Shown: positions 35,281-43,286 of the stretch, in pieces
How the letters are laid out: every line of letters starts with the position of its first letter
How positions within the stretch are numbered: the stretch's first letter is position 1
From: Lachnospiraceae bacterium
GTDB taxonomy: Bacteria > Bacillota > Clostridia > Lachnospirales > Lachnospiraceae
NCBI GenBank assembly: GCA_029053015.1
Contig: JAIDHX010000017.1
Location: 1 to 64,000 of the forward strand
Length of the DNA stretch: 64,000 nucleotides
Direction of reading: 5' to 3'
Made by a program: the position numbers and the translations under genes
The notes under the pieces: generated by a model
What the model was told of the DNA's origin: nothing
Database searches by the model: none
Seen by the model: only the letters and a program-made list of their open reading frames with translations

Positions 35281-35347
35281 GCAAAGGAGGTTTTAGCATA
35301 AAGGGAATTTTTGCTGGTTCCTCTATTTTTTATTATACCATGACTTT

Positions 35348-35752
35348 TTATGTTTTGTATGCAACTTTCAAAAAATCAGAAATTTTTCTTGAAACCACAC
35401 TCTGATTAAGATGTGTCGCCGCCGCTATGACTTCCTGCCGCGCACCGTCAAGGAAATACATCCGGAATATCCGGCGCGTCAGACTGTCCTCTATGCCTTC
35501 CACAAACCGCTCTGCCTCCTCACATTCCGCTTTCAACTGTTGTATTTTTTTATCGTACTGCTCCTTTCTTCTCCAGAACTCCGCCCTATCCACCCCCACT
35601 ACAGCTTGCGCCTGCGGATAGCCGGAACGGTAATCGAATACCGTACTGCTGCCCATCAGGCTTTCATCGCTGCCGAGTTTTCTGATATAGGTTTCCAGTT
35701 CTGTGATTTCTGCTTTCTTGCTTTTGTACTGCTCAAGCTGCTTTCTCGTCAA
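35348..35752 (-). CDS. ArpU/RinA-like late transcription regulator (sigma-like HTH)
   Basis: 134 residues from the TTG at 35752, selected because AAAGGAGGG precedes it and no ATG gives a sensible N-terminus. A coiled-coil N-terminal half leads to a C-terminal sigma-region-4-like HTH (SLTRRIFRMYFLDGARQEVI, then HLNQSVVSRKISDFLK). Proteins of this type switch on late gene transcription in Gram-positive phages, and this one lies directly upstream of the terminase genes, behind the early genes. Confidence 0.8.
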   Translation of the reverse strand: MTRKQLEQYKSKKAEITELETYIRKLGSDESLMGSSTVFDYRSGYPQAQAVVGVDRAEFWRRKEQYDKKIQQLKAECEEAERFVEGIEDSLTRRIFRMYFLDGARQEVIAAATHLNQSVVSRKISDFLKVAYKT

Positions 35753-35919
35753 TATGCCCTCCTTTCCGGCGACGTATTGCCCCGCCGCCAGAGGCTCGTG
35801 ATATAAATGCAAAACAAATATGTAAATGACTGCTGTCGAAAGTGCCTTACGTCTCAGGTATTTGATACACCTTTGGCATATCAAACAAAAATGTCAGTAT
35901 GCTTTTCCAGTCTGTCCAA

Positions 35920-36102
35920 CTACAAATCCTCTTCCCATTTTCTTCTCGTAAATTCTCCCGCCTTACGGTAGCCGTCCGGCACAGGCCTTACTTTTACCTG
36001 CGCAGCATATTCTGCCGCCTGTTTCTGTCCGTAGGTGGTGCCTGCTGCCGCTGCTTCGTTTGCGTAATCATTTAGTCCCTGGCTTTTCTTTTTCTTTCTC
36101 AT
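35920..36102 (-). CDS. Small basic phage protein
   Basis: 60 residues, starting with a Lys run (MRKKKKS) and ending GEFTRRKWEEDL. No motif is recognised. Similar short proteins occur between early genes and terminase in clostridial prophages. A good AAGGAAAAA-type site precedes the start. Confidence 0.55.
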   Translation of the reverse strand: MRKKKKSQGLNDYANEAAAAGTTYGQKQAAEYAAQVKVRPVPDGYRKAGEFTRRKWEEDL

Positions 36103-36131
36103 GAGTTTTTTCCTTTCTGGTATCTACACGC

Positions 36132-36301
36132 TTACTTTTTCATGTGCCTGCAATTTGGGCACAAGACTCTTTTTCCTATACTCCAACCGTTTTTCTCGCC
36201 CATGCAATGATATGTGTTTTAGTCGGCAGCCATTTATCGCTTGTCCGTCTATATTCAACAGTTTCTCCGCACTTATCACAAAAATATCCACTAAAAAGCA
36301 T
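36132..36301 (-). pseudogene. Zinc-ribbon protein with a one-base frameshift
   Basis: Reading from the ATG at 36301 gives MLFSGYFCDKCGETVEYRRT and continues to about residue 36; the second half, GWSIGKRVLCPNCRHMKK, is in a different frame. Adding one A to the A5 run at 36190-36194 (minus-strand sense) joins them into 56 residues with two CxxC pairs, an obvious zinc ribbon. The gene is therefore broken here by a single base, through decay or a base-calling error. Confidence 0.65.
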
Positions 36302-36375
36302 TTATTCTTTTCTTCCCCTTATCTCCTCCTCTTCTCTTTTGGTTCCAAATACTGTTTTTCCAAATTCATAAAATG

Positions 36376-36557
36376 TTATGCTCCTATTGTCACGCTCATA
36401 TTTAACGCCTTGAAAACCCTGTCCGCGCTTTCTAGATTTATATGCCGCTTTCCCAGTATATGACTGCCCTGTCCGTGACACCTGCTTTCTCCGCCAGCTC
36501 CTTTCTGGATATCCCCTGTCTTTCCCTCTCTGCTTTTAACATTTTCCCGTATTTCAT
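36376..36557 (-). pseudogene. XRE-family HTH protein with a one-base frameshift
   Basis: The ATG at 36557 opens MKYGKMLKAERERQGISRKE and the rest of an XRE HTH up to AVIYWE, then hits a stop. The remaining RHINLESADRVFKALNMSV lies in another frame. One extra A in the short run at 36449-36451 (minus sense) would give WEKRHINLESADRVF and a 60-residue protein. It overlaps no other gene and has GGAGTG upstream. Confidence 0.7.
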
Positions 36558-36578
36558 GCCTGCACTCCTTCCTGTTTT

Positions 36579-37826
36579 TTAAATCAGGGACAGCTCCATC
36601 TGTTCTGCCGGAATGTCCTCCCACTCCACACCGATGTAACTGAGCACCCTTCCCCATCCGTATTTTTCCCCGTTACTGTCCGTGCAGCATTCATACATCC
36701 AGTAATGCCACTCCTTTTCATTCCGTTCCCTGAGCCGGTCAAAGCGGTGCGGGCGGCTTTCAAGGTGTATCCCGAACCCGCACATACTGCACCCTGTCCG
36801 CTGTGCCCCTGTGGTATACAGGCTTCCGTCCGGCTTTTCCCGGATACTGCCGTATATTGACGGGATTATGCTCTTAACCGGCTCATAAGGGATAAGGTTT
36901 CCGTCCCTGTCCCTGCTGTACGGCTGGCGGTAATAAGCAGCCTCAAAAACCTCCACATGCTCCCTGTACCATTTATCCATTTCCAGTGCCAGGTGCAGCA
37001 GGTCGTCCCGCAGGAAAATGGCAAAGGGAGCGCTGCGCATTACTGTTTTCCCATAATAATTACAGCCGTGCTCCACCAGTGCCTCCTCCCTCTGACCGCC
37101 CTCCGAAGCCATCAACCCTAAATACGGAAAGGAATTATGCTGTTTTGCCCAGTCGTCGCAGGGCTTTTCCTTCAGCCAGTAGCAGCACTCGTTTGACACG
37201 GGAAAATCCGGCTCCGGCTTTCCGTAGCGGGTTCCTTCGTCCCCGTTCCCGTAACCGCCGAACAATGTAAGCCATTTCTGCGGCAGTTTCATTCTGCTGT
37301 TTTTGGCAAAATGCCCCTGCTCCCCGCACTCCCCCGTCATGATGGCATGCCTGACGGTGCGGTTTGTCTCTGTCGGGTTCTGCAGCATGTTTATCCGCCC
37401 CGCGTATTTTTTTGAGATGACGGGAAACCCGCACTCCTGCAACACTGCTGCCTTTGTCCTGTATGGCTTTATGGTCTCAATCCCCAGTGCCCTGTGCACG
37501 TCCTGCACACTTTTATCTTCCAGCACGGAGACAGACACGACAGGCACCTCAATGCCGAGGCTCATGAGCCATACATACAGCGTTATGCTGTCAAGGCCTC
37601 CAACGGAAACATGGCACCTGCTGCCGCGCTTTTCCATTTCCGCAAGAAATTCCCGCGCCTTCATTTCCTGCCTTTCCAGTTTTTCCCCGTATGGGAGCGC
37701 CTGCAGGCTGGCAAAGTTTTTCCGCATGTCACTTTTCGCTTTCTTCCATGCCTCACGCACCATATCCGGAGCGCCGTCCTCAAGCCCTGTCATTTCCTCC
37801 TCGTCAAAGAGCGTTATCTGTTTCAT
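36579..37826 (-). CDS. PAPS-reductase-family (adenine nucleotide alpha-hydrolase) phage protein
   Basis: 415 residues. The PP-loop of the family is present in modified form, HVSVGGLDSITLYVWL (S74-D79), where most members have SGGKDS. The C-terminal half is rich in Cys (NECCYWLKEKPCDDW, TGCSMCGFGIH, YECC), suggesting a metal or Fe-S site. Such proteins are common in phages of anaerobes and are usually called phosphoadenosine phosphosulfate reductase family, but a sulfate role is unproven; nucleic-acid modification is possible. It overlaps the next upstream gene by 4 bases in an HNH/methyltransferase cluster. Confidence 0.85.
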   Translation of the reverse strand: MKQITLFDEEEMTGLEDGAPDMVREAWKKAKSDMRKNFASLQALPYGEKLERQEMKAREFLAEMEKRGSRCHVSVGGLDSITLYVWLMSLGIEVPVVSVSVLEDKSVQDVHRALGIETIKPYRTKAAVLQECGFPVISKKYAGRINMLQNPTETNRTVRHAIMTGECGEQGHFAKNSRMKLPQKWLTLFGGYGNGDEGTRYGKPEPDFPVSNECCYWLKEKPCDDWAKQHNSFPYLGLMASEGGQREEALVEHGCNYYGKTVMRSAPFAIFLRDDLLHLALEMDKWYREHVEVFEAAYYRQPYSRDRDGNLIPYEPVKSIIPSIYGSIREKPDGSLYTTGAQRTGCSMCGFGIHLESRPHRFDRLRERNEKEWHYWMYECCTDSNGEKYGWGRVLSYIGVEWEDIPAEQMELSLI

Positions 37827-38278
37827 GATTTTCCTCCTTCTTCTCTTTCCCGCAGGCAGCCCGGCAGGGGAAGAGGACCCCCGATACAGATAAACCCGTC
37901 CGCCGGCTGCCGGAAGCCCTCTTCACATGGCTGCTGCCGCGCCGTTTTTCCTTCCGGCTCATGTTCCCATGAGACATATCTTCCAAAAACGTCTTTAAAA
38001 TCCTTCCCGGGGAAGTGCCTTTCAAATGCCGCCTGAGCCGCTGATTCCACGTATCGCCGGATCCTGTCATTGCGGTGTACTGCCTCCGGTCCTCCGTCAT
38101 ACGGGTGATGTGGTATACAGAGGTATACCTTAAGCCCGTACTTTTCAGACAGTTTTCTGTTTGCTGTCCCGCCGATTGCGTGGTGCTCCTGTAATACACT
38201 CTTTCGGCTGTAGTCCCCGTGCAGTTTCATGCACAGGTAACAGGTTCCGTCTTTTCTATCATGCATTATGCTCTTCAT
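37823..38278 (-). CDS. HNH-nuclease-like phage protein
   Basis: 152 codons from the ATG at 38278 with GAGGAGG 7 bases upstream. CYLCMKLHGDYSRKSVLQEHHAIGG (about 14-38) and VYLCIPHHPYDGGPEAVH (about 51-68) give a Cys/His pattern like HNH or NinG-type recombination nucleases. It is encoded between the methyltransferase and the PAPS-reductase-like gene and overlaps the latter by 4 bases. Function is inferred from the motif only. Confidence 0.65.
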   Translation of the reverse strand: MKSIMHDRKDGTCYLCMKLHGDYSRKSVLQEHHAIGGTANRKLSEKYGLKVYLCIPHHPYDGGPEAVHRNDRIRRYVESAAQAAFERHFPGKDFKDVFGRYVSWEHEPEGKTARQQPCEEGFRQPADGFICIGGPLPLPGCLREREEGGKS

Positions 38279-38289
38279 AAGCAGCCTCC

Positions 38290-39774
38290 TCACGCAAAAC
38301 GGAGCTGCCCTGTCTGCTCCTCTGCCATGCGCACGTTTGGCGTCCTCTCAGCCACGCACAGCTCCGGCAGGTTTGCTTTTACCAGTGCCGCCGGTATGGG
38401 CGGGCATACCGCATTGCCGCAGCGTCTTACCTGCTCACTCCTCGGGTACGCCTTACCACTTAAGTCATGGTCGATTATGTAGTCCGGCGGAAATCCCTGG
38501 CACCCATACAGTTCCCGCGGCTCAAGCATGCGCAGGCCGATATCCGCTATCATGTAATCCTCGCCTTTTATCGTCACCAAGCCAAACCTGTCGTCCGTCG
38601 TGATTGTATGCAAAGGCTCTTTTATATCCTGCCCTACCGCGCCGTTGTAGTATTTTAGTAAAAATGCCCTTACTTCCCCGAAGTGTCCGGCAGAGGTTGT
38701 TACCGTATGAAGCGGCTCCCTTAAGTCCTGCCCCGTACATGTGCCATAAAACTTGCTCAAAAATGACACGACCAGACCATACCTGTTGGAGGCGTCAACC
38801 GTCGTGATGGTCGGCAGTGGGCCTTCAATGTCTGCCCCTGTGTTGTTTTCATTGTTGCACATGATGTACGGTGCCGGTTTTGGTACAACAACGCCAAACC
38901 CGTGCTTTGACGCGATTACCCGTAAAGGCTCCTCCATGCTGCTGCCGGTATGGTTTACCTGCACAGTAAACGGCTCCGCACTGTCAATCACAAATTTTTT
39001 AAACCCATGCGCTATCCGCTCCATAGTCTTGTCTGCCAGCGGGCGCACTGCCCGCACGCCGTATTTTTCTTTGATTTGCTCCGCCGTGTCAAATATGCTG
39101 TAGCTGGGAAGCGAGAAGTCTATCTGCGTCCATGCGCCCACGTATGGCTGCTTTATGCCTGCTGCCACTTCCGCGCTCCCTGCCGGCGCATGAGTCGGCT
39201 CCGGGAACCGGACAGCCTTTCCGTCACATCGCGCTACAAGGAAAAAGCGCTTTCTCATGGTAGGCGTGCCATAGTCCGCGGCATTGAGCACGCGGTATTT
39301 CACTTTATAGCCCAGTTCCTCTAACTGGAAGATAAACCTATGGAATGTAACGCCCTGTTTTGATTTTATGGGGCGGTGTCCCCTGTTTAATGGCCCCCAC
39401 GTCATGAATTCCTCCACGTTCTCCAGCATGATGACCCTCGGTCTTACCAATGCCGCCCACCGGAGCGCCACCCATGCAAGGCCTCTTATTTTCTTGTCTT
39501 TGGGCTTCCCGCCTTTTGCCTTGGAAAAGTGCTTGCAGTCCGGACTAAACCACGCCAGCGCCACGGGCTTTCCGCCGCACGCCTTTACAGGGTCAACGTC
39601 CCATACACTCTCACAGTAATGCTTTGTGGACGGGTGGTTTGCCTTGTGCATTTTTACCGCCTCCGGATCGTGGTTGATGGCAATGTCCACGCTTTTTCCT
39701 GTTGCCAACTCTATCCCGGTGCTGGCACCTCCCCCTCCGGCAAAGTTGTCAATTATCAGTTCCCCGTTCACCAT
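38290..39774 (-). CDS. DNA (cytosine-5) methyltransferase
   Basis: 494 residues. SAM-binding motif I DNFAGGGGASTGIE (about 9-22), the catalytic loop WFSPDCKHFSKAKGG with C80, and motif VI MLENVEEF are clear, and the C-terminal ERLYGCQGFPPDYII-like segment is RELYGCQGFPPDYI. The target-recognition region is long, with repeated EPLHTVTT and EPLPTITT segments. No cognate restriction enzyme is adjacent, so it probably protects phage DNA from host enzymes. Confidence 0.95.
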   Translation of the reverse strand: MVNGELIIDNFAGGGGASTGIELATGKSVDIAINHDPEAVKMHKANHPSTKHYCESVWDVDPVKACGGKPVALAWFSPDCKHFSKAKGGKPKDKKIRGLAWVALRWAALVRPRVIMLENVEEFMTWGPLNRGHRPIKSKQGVTFHRFIFQLEELGYKVKYRVLNAADYGTPTMRKRFFLVARCDGKAVRFPEPTHAPAGSAEVAAGIKQPYVGAWTQIDFSLPSYSIFDTAEQIKEKYGVRAVRPLADKTMERIAHGFKKFVIDSAEPFTVQVNHTGSSMEEPLRVIASKHGFGVVVPKPAPYIMCNNENNTGADIEGPLPTITTVDASNRYGLVVSFLSKFYGTCTGQDLREPLHTVTTSAGHFGEVRAFLLKYYNGAVGQDIKEPLHTITTDDRFGLVTIKGEDYMIADIGLRMLEPRELYGCQGFPPDYIIDHDLSGKAYPRSEQVRRCGNAVCPPIPAALVKANLPELCVAERTPNVRMAEEQTGQLRFA

Positions 39775-39775
39775 G

Positions 39776-40024
39776 TCATTTTCTCCCTTTAGCCTTCGGA
39801 TTCAGCCGGAACCGTATCTCGTCCCATTCTGCCAGTGCTTTCCGCTTGCTGTTTTCATTTTCAGCAGTCTGCGCCTCCGTCAGCGTGTAACCGTGTATTT
39901 CCGTCCCGCTCTGAGCCGCCTCCCTTACCATTGCCTGCCCCTCTGCAAGCATGCGACTTATCTGGCATACTGTGTAATCACCGTATGTCTTCCCGTTTTT
40001 TACCATCGTGTATTTCTGTGTCAT
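39776..40024 (-). CDS. Small phage protein
   Basis: 82 residues beginning MTQKYTMVKNGKTYGDYTVC, with a helix-rich middle and a basic end (KRKALAEWDEIRFRLNPKAK). It begins 1 base after... the methyltransferase start region on the upstream side and is probably coupled to it. No family is recognised. Confidence 0.55.
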   Translation of the reverse strand: MTQKYTMVKNGKTYGDYTVCQISRMLAEGQAMVREAAQSGTEIHGYTLTEAQTAENENSKRKALAEWDEIRFRLNPKAKGRK

Positions 40025-40061
40025 TCCCTTTATTCCTTTCCGATCCGATGCCGCTCCGCAT

Positions 40062-40580
40062 TTAGTCTTTATCGCATTTCATACCCTCAGAAGTCCGTTT
40101 TTCCAACTCCCATGAAATCCAGTTCCGCCATTCGTGTTCTGTCTTAAGCCTCACACTGACAGGACAGCCCGCCGCATTTAGCAAAACTGCGGTTTTCTTC
40201 CAGTTTTCCCAGTCCGCCACGGGCTTTCCCTTTTTTGTCATAAAATCCCTTTTCTCCCACTCCGGCAGCCACTCTGAAAGTGCCGCTGCTATGTAGGGGC
40301 TGTCCGTGTACACCGTCAGGATGCATCTGCTCCGCACATGGCCAAGCGCTTCGTGCAATGCGGACAAAAGAGAACCATGTGCCGTGGTCTCACCGACGTA
40401 CATGGTCTCTGCCATCGGGTTCTTTGCCGATGGCGGGCGGTCAGGGCACTCCAGCACATAGCCGCAGCTTCCTTTTCTCCGCCCGGGTCCCTTCACGGAA
40501 GTGGCAATGTACAGGTTCACCCGCTTTAACGGCTCTTCTTCCTGTCCCGCAGTGGCAGGTGTTTCCAGTTTATCCGCCAT
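40062..40580 (-). CDS. RNase H-like phage protein
   Basis: 172 residues. The order VNLYIATSVKGPGRRKGSCGYVLE (about 21-44), YVGETTAHGSLLSALHEALGHV (about 61-82) and LTVYTDSPYIAAAL (about 88-101) fits an RNase H fold, with Glu and the TDS Asp as likely metal ligands. Similar genes sit in early regions of clostridial phages. The first acidic residue of canonical RNase H is not obvious, so activity is uncertain. Confidence 0.65.
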   Translation of the reverse strand: MADKLETPATAGQEEEPLKRVNLYIATSVKGPGRRKGSCGYVLECPDRPPSAKNPMAETMYVGETTAHGSLLSALHEALGHVRSRCILTVYTDSPYIAAALSEWLPEWEKRDFMTKKGKPVADWENWKKTAVLLNAAGCPVSVRLKTEHEWRNWISWELEKRTSEGMKCDKD

Positions 40581-40604
40581 GGCCGCCTCCCTTCCCCTGC
40601 ACGC

Positions 40605-41393
40605 CTACCGCGCCAGCAGTTTTTGCTCCAAGTCATGATAGTTATAGTCCCTCTGGGGGAAGGCGTTGAAACTGTTTGTGCTGCCGCGCTGCGGAGGGGC
40701 AGCCTCCCTTTTCTCCCAGGTTATCACTGCCGATTTCCAGTCTTTCATCGGGTTCTTCCCTATCATCCAGTCTTTGCTCTCGTAAAAAGCAACAAAAGCC
40801 TCTGCGTCTATTCCGTTTTTCCGTTCCGCGCAGTAGGCCGCCACCTCTTCGACAGAGGGCGATGCGGAACGCACACTCTTTTTATTTTTATTTTCTTTAT
40901 TTTCTTTACTTTCCTTTCCTTTACTTTGTCCGTTTCTGTATACATTTTCTGCATTTCTGCATACATTTTCCGATACAATGCTTACATTTTTTGGAATTTT
41001 GTGTGCACTTAATAAGAGGTACTCTTTTCTTACCTCCACACATGTGCGCCTTTTAACAGCCGCAAGATAGGTTTCCTGTATCACGGCGGAAGTGAGGACG
41101 CCGTGCTTTTCATAGACTTTTTTGTCAAATATGCCTCTCCTGAGTGCTGCCTTTACCACTTCCGAAACCACACCGCAACTCTCTACGTCTACGGGAATCC
41201 CGCAATCCTTACGCGAAAACAGCAATGCAACTTCGTCGTTCCATTCGCAGTAATAGCCATGCCCGCCATATATTTTCTGGTACAGCTTTATAAGCACTGC
41301 AATTCCCTTGAGCCCGAATTCTGCTTCCAGGAACTCTGTATCGGGGTCGAAATGGCACAGGACAGGAAAATAATCCAACCCTACAACTGCCAA
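40605..41393 (-). CDS. Phage replisome organiser-like protein (DUF4373/Lin1244-type)
   Basis: 262 residues from the TTG at 41393, which has AAGGAGGG 7 bases upstream. The N-terminal domain (LDYFPVLCHFDPDTEFLEAE, GLKGIAVLIKLYQKIYGGHG) is the DUF4373 winged-helix domain of Gram-positive phage replication proteins. A Lys/Glu/Asn-rich linker (KGKESKENKENKNKKS) leads to a C-terminal domain with VAFYESKDWMIGKNPMKDWK, as in DnaD/DnaT-like replisome organisers. It is the best candidate for the replication initiator of this prophage. Confidence 0.8.
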   Translation of the reverse strand: MAVVGLDYFPVLCHFDPDTEFLEAEFGLKGIAVLIKLYQKIYGGHGYYCEWNDEVALLFSRKDCGIPVDVESCGVVSEVVKAALRRGIFDKKVYEKHGVLTSAVIQETYLAAVKRRTCVEVRKEYLLLSAHKIPKNVSIVSENVCRNAENVYRNGQSKGKESKENKENKNKKSVRSASPSVEEVAAYCAERKNGIDAEAFVAFYESKDWMIGKNPMKDWKSAVITWEKREAAPPQRGSTNSFNAFPQRDYNYHDLEQKLLAR

Positions 41394-41406
41394 TATGCCG
41401 CCCTCC

Positions 41407-41622
41407 TTATCTGACCATTCCTGCAGGCATGAGGGCCATCTGCCCATCCGCCTGCTCCTTTATGCAGCGTGCCGCCGTCTTTTCCCAGCCTGCCACGCCT
41501 GCCTCTTCTTTTTCTGCCGCCTCACGGCAGTCATCACATATGCCGCCCCTCAGCTCACCTGCGTCGTAATTAAAACCGCACCTGCTGCAGACGGCGTAAT
41601 CACGCTGTACCATCGTCATCAC
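41407..41622 (-). CDS. Small zinc-ribbon phage protein
   Basis: 71 residues with two Cys pairs, YAVCSRCGFNYDAGE and GGICDDCREAAEKEE, which form a zinc ribbon. It is probably a small DNA- or protein-binding accessory. Its start overlaps the small acidic ORF at 41600-41698 by 23 bases. Confidence 0.65.
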   Translation of the reverse strand: MMTMVQRDYAVCSRCGFNYDAGELRGGICDDCREAAEKEEAGVAGWEKTAARCIKEQADGQMALMPAGMVR

Positions 41623-41698
41623 TGCCTGCCCTTTCCCTTTCTTCCCATTCCGGCGTCCCTGCTATCAGTCCCGCCTCTTCCAGCCATGTGTATCCCAT
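41600..41698 (-). CDS. Very small acidic phage ORF
   Basis: 32 residues (GYTWLEEAGLIAGTPEWEER core) ending GSDDDGTA. The start has GGAGG 9 bases upstream and its end overlaps the zinc-ribbon gene start, which suggests a genuine coupled gene. No family is recognised. Confidence 0.4.
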   Translation of the reverse strand: MGYTWLEEAGLIAGTPEWEERERAGSDDDGTA

Positions 41699-41764
41699 GT
41701 CTTTATGCCTCCTTTTTTGTTTTATTGCCATGTCCTCCGCGCGGAAGGCATGGATAAAATTAAT

Positions 41765-41968
41765 TCATTTTTTCCTTGTCCACCTCCGAAAGCTTCCGTC
41801 CTCCAACATTGCCCATACTCCGCACAGGATTCCTGTAAGGAACAAAAGCAGCGCAGCCGCTATCCCGTACTTATTTATCTGTTCCAGTTCCGCCGTGCCG
41901 GCGAAACCCGCCGCGCCGGTAAGAATCAGCAAAAAACTGACATAGGTCAATATTTTATGTAACTGCAT
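41765..41968 (-). CDS. Small two-helix membrane protein
   Basis: 67 residues with two hydrophobic helices (about 7-26 and 33-52) and a basic end (RRWTRKK). Such early-region membrane peptides occur in many prophages; superinfection exclusion is one possibility, without direct evidence. Confidence 0.55.
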   Translation of the reverse strand: MQLHKILTYVSFLLILTGAAGFAGTAELEQINKYGIAAALLLFLTGILCGVWAMLEDGSFRRWTRKK

Positions 41969-41990
41969 GGCTTGTCCCTCCGTTTACCGC

Positions 41991-42149
41991 CTAAGCGGTT
42001 TCATCTCTCTGTTTTTCCTGTTTATTTGGTTCTTTTTTAGGGATGTAGTTTTCCACAATTCGGTAAAACATTTCAGTCTGCTCATTCCTTGGAATATGCA
42101 CATCTGCCGGATTCGTATACCGGATACCGTCCTTTACAATCGTTACCAC
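41991..42149 (-). CDS. Small phage protein with GTG start
   Basis: 52 residues from the GTG at 42149, which has AGGAGGTGG 5 bases upstream; there is no ATG in frame. The sequence (VTIVKDGIRYTNPADVHIPR, then a Lys/Gln-rich tail) resembles short early phage ORFs. No function is known to me. Confidence 0.55.
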   Translation of the reverse strand: MVTIVKDGIRYTNPADVHIPRNEQTEMFYRIVENYIPKKEPNKQEKQRDETA

Positions 42150-42204
42150 GTAAACCACCTCCTCTACAATTTATGAATATCTGCCTGTACAACTTGCCTG
42201 TATC

Positions 42205-42290
42205 CTCTGCGCGGCACGCAGGCTAGGGGAACCTGCGCGCCTTGGGCAAATAGGAATGTACTACGGCACCTGTGTGCCGCGCGGAAGGTA
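42205..42290 (-). ncRNA. Structured RNA candidate in the early region
   Basis: GCGCGGCAC (42209-42217) and GTGCCGCGC (42274-42282) are perfectly complementary and enclose a second hairpin, GCAGG...CCTGC with an 8-base loop. The segment is GC-rich compared with the surrounding noncoding DNA and holds no ORF. It lies between two small early genes, in the direction of the early transcript. It could be a small regulatory RNA or a structured leader. Confidence 0.45.
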
Positions 42291-42308
42291 CAGCCGCAAA
42301 CTCACTGC

Positions 42309-42458
42309 TTATGTTTTCTGCAGTTCCTTTTTCTTCTCCATCTCCTGTCTTGCCGCTAACAGGTTTGCCCCGTTTACTACCAAAAGCAGGCTTGTTTCAT
42401 CTAGTTGTCTTAGAATCTGCACTATCTTTTCTATTTTTTTTTCTTTTTTCTCGCTCAT
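42309..42458 (-). CDS. First gene of the early leftward operon, small helical protein
   Basis: 49 residues, very Lys/Glu-rich (MSEKKEKKIEKIVQILRQ), predicted helical. It has GGGAGG 6 bases before the ATG and is the first gene after the leftward promoter at 42491-42519, the cro-like position, but no HTH is visible. Confidence 0.6.
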   Translation of the reverse strand: MSEKKEKKIEKIVQILRQLDETSLLLVVNGANLLAARQEMEKKKELQKT

Positions 42459-42490
42459 CAATTTACCTCCCGATTGTTGATTGTATTGCT

Positions 42491-42519
42491 ATTATATGCA
42501 ATCTAATTGCTATTGTCAA
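42491..42519 (-). promoter_or_regulatory. Early leftward phage promoter with operators
   Basis: Read on the minus strand, TTGACA and TATAAT are exactly 17 bases apart, a consensus sigma-A promoter. ATTGC/GCAAT half-sites repeat across it, including the inverted pair GCAAT-CTA-ATTGC (42498-42510) inside the spacer, which is a likely repressor operator. Confidence 0.85.
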
Positions 42520-42529
42520 TACTTTTTTG

Positions 42530-42558
42530 TTGACTTAATTGCTTTTTTAAGATATTAT
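42530..42558 (+). promoter_or_regulatory. Repressor (lysogeny) promoter
   Basis: TTGACT and TATTAT, 17 bases apart, point to the XRE repressor gene and are back to back with the early leftward promoter. The pair forms the genetic switch. Confidence 0.75.
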
Positions 42559-42582
42559 AATCATTGAAAGGCGGTGAACTAT

Positions 42583-42972
42583 TTGAAAGAACGAATTAAA
42601 GATCTTAGAAACTCCTTAAAAATGACTCAACAAAAATTTGCTGATAGATTAGGATTAAAAAGGCAAACTATCGCAGCATATGAAATTGGAAATATTGTAC
42701 CAAGTGATTCTACGCTATTGTTGATATGTAAAGAATTTAACGTAAATGAAAAATGGCTTCGCTCTGGAACCGGAGAAATGTTCAAGACAATACCTGCTGA
42801 AGATGAAACTGCTGCCATTGTTTCAAATCTGCTTGAGGAAGAAAATGCTTTTTATGACATTATAAAAAGCATTATGAAGACTTTTGATCAGTTAGATCCC
42901 ACATCGCAAGACGCACTTATTTCTTTTAGCGAGCAGTTACTACATAACCTTAAGACAAAAAAAGAGGACTAA
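42583..42972 (+). CDS. Phage CI-like repressor (XRE family)
   Basis: About 129 residues from the TTG at 42583 (AAAGGCGG at good distance); a GTG three codons earlier lies too close to the same site. HTH: MTQQKFADRLGLKRQTIAAYE (about 14-34), then KEFNVNEKWLRSGTGEMF and a C-terminal helical part that lacks a LexA-like peptidase domain. It faces the early operon across two back-to-back promoters, so it is the best candidate for the lysogeny repressor. Without a self-cleavage domain, induction probably needs another factor. Confidence 0.87.
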   Translation: MKERIKDLRNSLKMTQQKFADRLGLKRQTIAAYEIGNIVPSDSTLLLICKEFNVNEKWLRSGTGEMFKTIPAEDETAAIVSNLLEEENAFYDIIKSIMKTFDQLDPTSQDALISFSEQLLHNLKTKKED

Positions 42973-43145
42973 CGCCCTCTTTTTTCTATATGCCTATGCA
43001 CAATCGTATATACTTGTATCAAAAATTTATTATCTGACTTATCCATGCCCTGGATCATGTCAATAATCAGCTTTTTGTAGTCTGGAGTATTTACACATAC
43101 ATCCGCTGTGTTTCCGGTCTGTACTTCCTTACCCACTGTCATCAT
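42969..43145 (-). CDS. Small phage protein convergent with the repressor
   Basis: About 58 residues from one of two adjacent ATGs (43145 or 43142) behind GGGAAGG. The end, DMIQGMDKSDNKFLIQVYTIVHRHIEKRGR (helical), overlaps the repressor stop by 4 bases on the other strand. Similar short proteins lie beside phage repressors, but no role is known to me. Confidence 0.5.
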   Translation of the reverse strand: MMTVGKEVQTGNTADVCVNTPDYKKLIIDMIQGMDKSDNKFLIQVYTIVHRHIEKRGR

Positions 43146-43286
43146 TCCTTCCCTTTTTTCAAACAAACGTTTTTTGTTGATTTATCATATTGCACCTGTT
43201 TCATGATTTCAATCATTTTGAAACAAGTGTTTCTTTTTGTGTTGATTCTATTGAAATACCGACTTAAAAATATACCTTACTTCTTA

